Shown piece after piece: positions 58,778 through 64,000 of a stretch of DNA of 64,000 nucleotides. The notes under the pieces were generated by a model. It worked only from the letters and a program-made list of their open reading frames with translations, did no database searches and was not told the origin of the DNA. Every line of letters begins with the position of its first letter. Within the stretch, counting starts at the first letter, position 1. A program made the translations under genes and the position numbers. Origin of the DNA: Chaunax sp. Z400 (taxonomy: Eukaryota > Chordata > Actinopteri > Lophiiformes > Chaunacidae); the NCBI GenBank assembly GCA_037577475.1, contig CM075184.1, positions 28,143,094 to 28,207,093 of the forward strand, in the 5' to 3' direction.

Positions 58778-58970
58778 GGGATGAGGGTCTGGTTGTAGTT
58801 GGTTACTTCCTCTGGATGCGTTGAGGTCTTCAGGAGGCTGCCCAACCTTCACTGAGTGTTTCGGCCTTTAATCTCAACGCTCTCTGGTTGGCAGGCCGGC
58901 AGCGGTGGCCAGGTCACTGCCCCTCTTATCCGAGTCTGCAGGCTGTAATGGCTGCCCCCCTGGATCAATA
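58778..58970 (+). repeat. Dispersed repeat, copy 2
   Basis: Second copy of the repeat at 51811-52002, same orientation, about 7 kb away. Shared blocks include TAGTTGGTTACTTCCTCTGG (copy 1 has TAGCTGG), CCCAACCTTCAC, CAACGCTCTCTGG and GGCAGCGG. A short insertion (TGTAATGG) separates GGC from CTGCCCC relative to copy 1. Confidence 0.8.
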
Positions 58971-61900
58971 TTCAGTTATACTGATAGCGAACTTAGCTGG
59001 CAAGATAAAGTATTTATTGCGTGGAAAAACATTTGATTTAAATTAAATTTAGATGTATGGTCTCCCCATCATATGCTGGAACAGAACGTGCATCTAGTGG
59101 GTGTTCTTTAGTGCCACATAATGGACACAGTAGGTGACATTGTCATCCTTGGCACCTTGATTTGTCTGTCCATTTCCATGTGGCAAGGTGGAAGAAAACA
59201 ATCCCATAATCACTTTAAGACAATTTCATTGCCTTCGCCTTTGATATATTGCTATATCTGCAGTAAAACCTAATGATTATGGCAGTGCATTCTATATTCA
59301 CAGGTTAGTCAGCCAGAGAGTGACTTTGAGCTTCTCTTTCTGCAATGTAAGCTGTTTCTGATCTCCTGAAAATCTGTTGGTGTTAATGGATCCGGTAAGA
59401 TGTGGAAACAAAGACAAGGGTGTGAAGAGGTGCTGGTCATGCAGCAGCCTAGGAGGGGAGCTCCATAACATGGCCTGCATACCTGCTCTCCTCTCCTTAG
59501 ATAGAGATTAATGACACTGACATCCATTTAAGCCTGTGGAAGAACCTGGACTAAAGCAAGCCGCAAATCACCAAGTCTTTCAATGCAGGTAAGGGCAGCC
59601 ACTCGTCACTCTTTACACAATGCTGGGGATCGGCTCAATGAGCTGCGACCCCTAAATCATACCATTGTTTGGCTGGGACAGCGTCAAATTGGTGTATACA
59701 CAGCAGGGTTATTTATTACAGGAAGGAGTTTTTTCTTCCTCTTCCTCTTCCATCTGCCTGTTTGAGTAAAGGCCCACTTTGTGTTTCTTATTCCAGCATA
59801 ACATTTATTTATCCAAAATTATAAATAAATAAATTACTGTGTTTACTTACCTTTTCAAAGATCAGTGGCATTTAACTATAAACCAAGATCTCTGTGTTTG
59901 CATATCCTTTGAATATCAGGAGAGAGTGCAATTTTAAACCATGTGCTGTGCCGTCTACCAATGTTATTTTGCTATTTTATGTTTTTTATGTTTAGTTTAG
60001 TGGCCATGTACGTGTTAGAAAAATGGCTTAAACTAACTGACTAATTGACACAAAATTGTTTCAGTTACTGTCCCTGCACCACATGGCATATTACTCCAAT
60101 AATCACATAAATGCAACCGTTTTAAGTCAAGTACTTAAGTAAAAATCCTGACACATAGTCACTGAATTGAAGGTCCAGTATTTTGATGATTAGGTATCTG
60201 ATAAATAGGTTCTATTATTATAATTAATATAACAGAGCAGTAATGTGGAGATCAGACAATGATTAAATTATCTAAATATTTAAATATTAACGACACAACT
60301 CTTAAATTAATTAAATTAATTGTTATATTAATCAAGTAGTAAAAGAGTAATGTTTAGGCTATATGATACATTAGTTTCTAAATCAATCAATAAAAAAATA
60401 ATTGTACAGCGCCACACTACATTATACCTCAGACATGTAGATATAAAGGTTTCTCTTTCTATAGCACAGAATCAGCCAATTTGGTTTTGATTATTTTCAT
60501 CGTTGAATCTTAAGTATTTTGGCCGAATTGTTCTCAAACTAGAGACTTGTCTGAAGGATATTCAGTGTAATCTGGGCTGAAGTTATCTGCAATTTGCAAA
60601 TTTTTTTTTTACTCCAGGGTGGCTACTTGTGCTGCACAAGGAGTTCACTTCACTTCACGAGCCTCAAAGAAGCAACACATGTATCCTCCGGCAGAGTGGT
60701 GAACTGAGAGACTGAAGTGCTCCAGGAACATGAACAACTCAAGACAGAACACAGTGCAGATATACATCATTTGGATCGGGGATCATTCAAGGTGGGCTCT
60801 TAGTGGACCAGCTTCCTCAGGAGACCCTTTGGCCCGAACACGGCACCAATATCCTAGCTTAAGTTAAGCAGCAGGATTAAGATAAAACAAAGCTTTAGCA
60901 ATCTCGTCTGGGAAATGAGGACATTACTCCATCAAAAGTAATTACTCAGCACTGAATGTGAAATGTAATATAAGGATAGACAGACATATGCTGTAGAATA
61001 TAAACTTAAGCAAAACAAAAAAGTTGTGGCTCTCAGAACTTTTTGTGATGTTGGTGTCTTCCTCTGAAGAATACAGGAGCGAGGCAAACATTATTAACAG
61101 TGAAAGGTAATGCTGTTAGGCTAGAGGCCTGGAGGATTACAGGAAGGGTACATTTTTGTAGTAAGTACGTTTGTTGCTCTCCAGGCACTGAGGCACAATA
61201 GTGGGCACTTCTCATTCATAAAATATGGTGCCATTATATTAAGATATTATTTCCAGGTGAAGCAGAGACCTCGTGCTCCCCTGGGCTGCGGTGGCCGGGA
61301 AAATCTGATACATCAGTAACTGTGATATGAATTTTAGTGCACAGCATGTATGATGACTATGATAATTATTAGCCAGGGTGACCTGTAAATAGAAACTCTT
61401 ATTGCACAGTGTCTGATAAGATGAATCATGAATGTTTTCTTTTATGCCGGAGGGATTTGAGTTTGGATTTATGCTTCTCAAGGTCTGGATTTAATAGCTT
61501 AGAGATCATAGAGTTCAGTCAGACCTTATTTTGCCCAGTTTTTTATAGCTTCATGAGGCAGAAGAATCATTTGACTGTAAATCTTTACAGATATGTTCAA
61601 GTGTTATCCATGCTGATTAACTAATGCCGTGTATGTTCCGGCACACTCTCCTATTATAATTTTACAATCTCTGCAGTCATTAGATATTCTGGAATATATT
61701 AGTTATCATACTTGATACATGATAATACATGAATACACAATAATAATCTTACTACTTAACAGCTTTAATATTCTAATGGACAGATAGTATGTGACCATTA
61801 AAAACAAGATAAGGGCAGCTGGTGTTACAACCATCCTAATCACTCTGTGAGACATAGGCATAGTCAGGAAATGCCCTAGTTACTCTGTGTATTTAAGTAA

Positions 61901-62070
61901 GTATTGTAACTACATGTGTTTTAATGCTTAGAATGAACAGTAGTCTATACAGCCTAGTTTAATCTGACACTTTTGTGAAGATGATATTACAAATTAAATT
62001 ACAGAAGAATAAACAGAATGCATTTAATACAGGATATTTAAACCTGCAACATTTGCAGCACCAGCTGCTC
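58971..62070. other. Intergenic DNA
   Basis: AT-rich with no supported gene. Short open frames only. Confidence 0.6.
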
Positions 62071-62170
62071 TCATGAAACTTGGTTGGTGGGTTGGTCTTG
62101 TTGCAGGTAGGAATCTGTTGAATTCTGTAGTGGATCCATATCAAGGGGTGGATCCAGGATTTTTTAAAAA
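62071..62170 (+). repeat. Dispersed repeat fragment, same family as 38929-39445
   Basis: CATGAAACTTGGTTGGTGGG, then GAATTCTGTAGTGGATCC, then GGGTGGATCCAGGATTTTTT matches the middle of the copy in intron 14, in the same orientation. Confidence 0.6.
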
Positions 62171-62439
62171 CCCTTTTAAACCCTTATATGAATAATTAAG
62201 AGACTAAACACAACCCCTTTGCGCCTTGTGCCTTACTTTGCATATTTTCCATATTATGCATCAATCAATTGAGTTGATATGCCTTAAATGCTCTTATGAT
62301 AGTTTCAATGTGGCCCTAAACTGGAGACTGTTGTGACTGTAAGCAGTTTTGTACAAATGGGTCTGTCAAAGTTCATTTGGTGATGTTGTAAGACAAGGGA
62401 CCAAAAAATAAAAAAAATAAAAAATTACAATTCATCCTG

Positions 62440-62555
62440 AGAAGGGGACAAATGTATTTACCAAACGTCATGACAATCCATCAAATAGCTATTGAGACAT
62501 TTCACTCAAAATAACAAATTCAAACCTCATATGGTCACCAGAGGGAAATGCTGTT
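62440..62555 (+). repeat. Dispersed fish-type repeat fragment (CATGACAATCCATC family)
   Basis: ACCAAACGTCATGACAATCC, ATCAAATAGCTATTGAGACA, TTTCACTCAAAATAACAAAT and TCACCAGAGGGAAATGC follow the order of a dispersed repeat common in teleost DNA. Lies 270 bp after another repeat fragment. Confidence 0.5.
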
Positions 62556-63861
62556 CAAATTCAGTCTACGTTAGAAATGTAGTTTTTCTGTTATGATTTG
62601 TGGAAATAGACATGATGCAGAATGTGGAGTGAGTGGTTGGGATTATGTAATGCCACATGTCCGTTTCAAGAACCACAGACACTTAAGCAGTTTTGGTGGA
62701 GAGTGATGAAAACAATCTCTCTGACCATCTGCCACAGGCCTCTCCTCTATGCTTTACGATCTGGACAGAAACAGGAGCAGACTGAGACCTAATGTTAAAA
62801 CTGAGACATTGCCACCAGTACATCCCTGCCTAGTTATTGGTGGTCAAAGTGGGAGATGGAGCCACAAGGAAGTTGTACATCTTGAACTGTCACTGCTGAT
62901 ATTTGCAGTCTGACAACCTGACCGAATCCCAAAGGTCATGGCCACACAAGCGCACACAAACACAAAAACAGACATCTGCACATGCACACACACTCATGCT
63001 AACAGGCGCACACACAGTATGATCATGCATATACAAATACACACTTAACCCTGTACACAAATATAGACATGCAAAATAAGAAAAGCCATCACACCATATG
63101 TCATTGTGCCGACGGGTGTCTCACACACAGCATGAATGAAGTTTCAATTTCAATGAGGTGTGAAAGGTGGCACTATTCCAGTGACTATGATTAATAGCAA
63201 AACTGCATTTGTACAACAGCTATGGATGAGTGCGTACAAATAAGACACTGTTCCACTCTGTGAGGCGAGCCAGGAAAGACACAGAAGCACGTCTACACGT
63301 CATTTTAATTTAACATGTCGGAAAACCCTCAAGCTTCATTGATATTTATGTGGCATTACAAACATTATGAGCAGGTTATCCATGACGCTACATTCTAGCC
63401 TTGACAGAAACTACCAGAGGGGATCTTAATGGTCGGTGCATAGAAACAACAGCAAATGAGCTGTTTGTTACATAAATTGTCAAGATATAATAAATAGCCC
63501 ATAAACCAACCAGGGAGACGAGACATAATCTCTTGTAATAAAACACCTTTTTTTCCACCTCCTCATTATCAAATCCAGTCAGCTAGAGATACATTTAACA
63601 GCTTGTTTCTGACATAATGTGATGCAGGAGGCAGAGCAGCATTTACCTCTCAGCCAGACCATAGGTTGGTCAGGGGGGGGGCTCAGATTTAGACTGAGCC
63701 AACTGAGGCCCAAAGCTGTAATTACACATGAACAGATGGCCTTGCTTGAAAACTGTCCTCCCACAAGCGTTCCTTCTCTCAGACCTACTACCTGCAGTGC
63801 ACCAAGTTTCTTGCTGCAGCCAAAGCATTATAACACACAGATAATTGTGTGTGTTTATGCA

Positions 63862-63897
<36 letters not shown>

Positions 63898-64000
63898 GCT
63901 CCATCACTGCAACACCAAAGCCATCATACCCCAATGGCTAACCATCTCTGCGCAGTATTTAAAGCACAGCTGTGTTAGTGTTCTAGTGCCTATATGCACA
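62556..64000. other. Intergenic DNA at the right edge
   Basis: Contains a CA-rich stretch (about 62945-63060) and a (GT)n at 63864-63897. No exon or RNA gene supported. Confidence 0.6.
63864..63897 (+). repeat. (GT)n microsatellite
   Basis: About 17 GT units. The 119-codon open frame crossing it is a repeat artefact. Confidence 0.95.

Overview
The window looks like vertebrate, most likely teleost fish, nuclear DNA: AT-rich, intron-rich, full of (TG)n/(CA)n and (CT)n microsatellites, and carrying dispersed repeat fragments of types common in fish genomes. There is no bacterial-style gene organisation, and no rRNA, tRNA or CRISPR array was seen. Nearly all open frames are chance frames or read-through from short exons.

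One gene explains all the coding sequence I can support. Eighteen exons on the + strand, from 2757 to the stop at 48888-48890, join through GT..AG introns with matching phases into one uninterrupted 713-residue reading frame plus stop (2142 nt). The product is the C-terminal part of a Munc13/UNC13 synaptic-vesicle priming protein: most of the MUN domain (with MHD1 and MHD2) followed by the C-terminal C2 (C2C) domain. The N-terminal part (C1, C2B, start of MUN) must lie upstream of the window. Against the family as I remember it, the wording in exons 11, 13, 14 and 18 fits Munc13-3 (unc13c) better than Munc13-1 or -2, so I call it unc13c-like with moderate confidence.

Layout: 1-2756 is upstream intron. 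2757-12034 holds exons 1-4 (numbered within the window). A 12.3 kb intron (12035-24294) holds the longest microsatellite and a perfect 15-bp hairpin. 24295-29352 holds exons 5-9, 33171-38579 exons 10-14 and 42143-48890 exons 15-18. A 3' UTR follows, with AATAAA at 49269. From about 50.2 kb to 64 kb I see no gene, only repeats, including a Penelope-type tail with a hammerhead-ribozyme-like core, a two-copy dispersed repeat and a possible LTR remnant.

The most interesting points are possible regulated splicing signals inside the gene: a phase-preserving 27-nt candidate microexon at 30143-30169, a candidate stop-containing 30-nt exon at 43309-43338, a possible alternative terminal exon at 13142, and large UG-repeat tracts, one of them beginning 7 nt inside the intron after the exon 1 donor. 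UG repeats are TDP-43 and CELF binding sites, and human UNC13A is a known TDP-43 splicing target.
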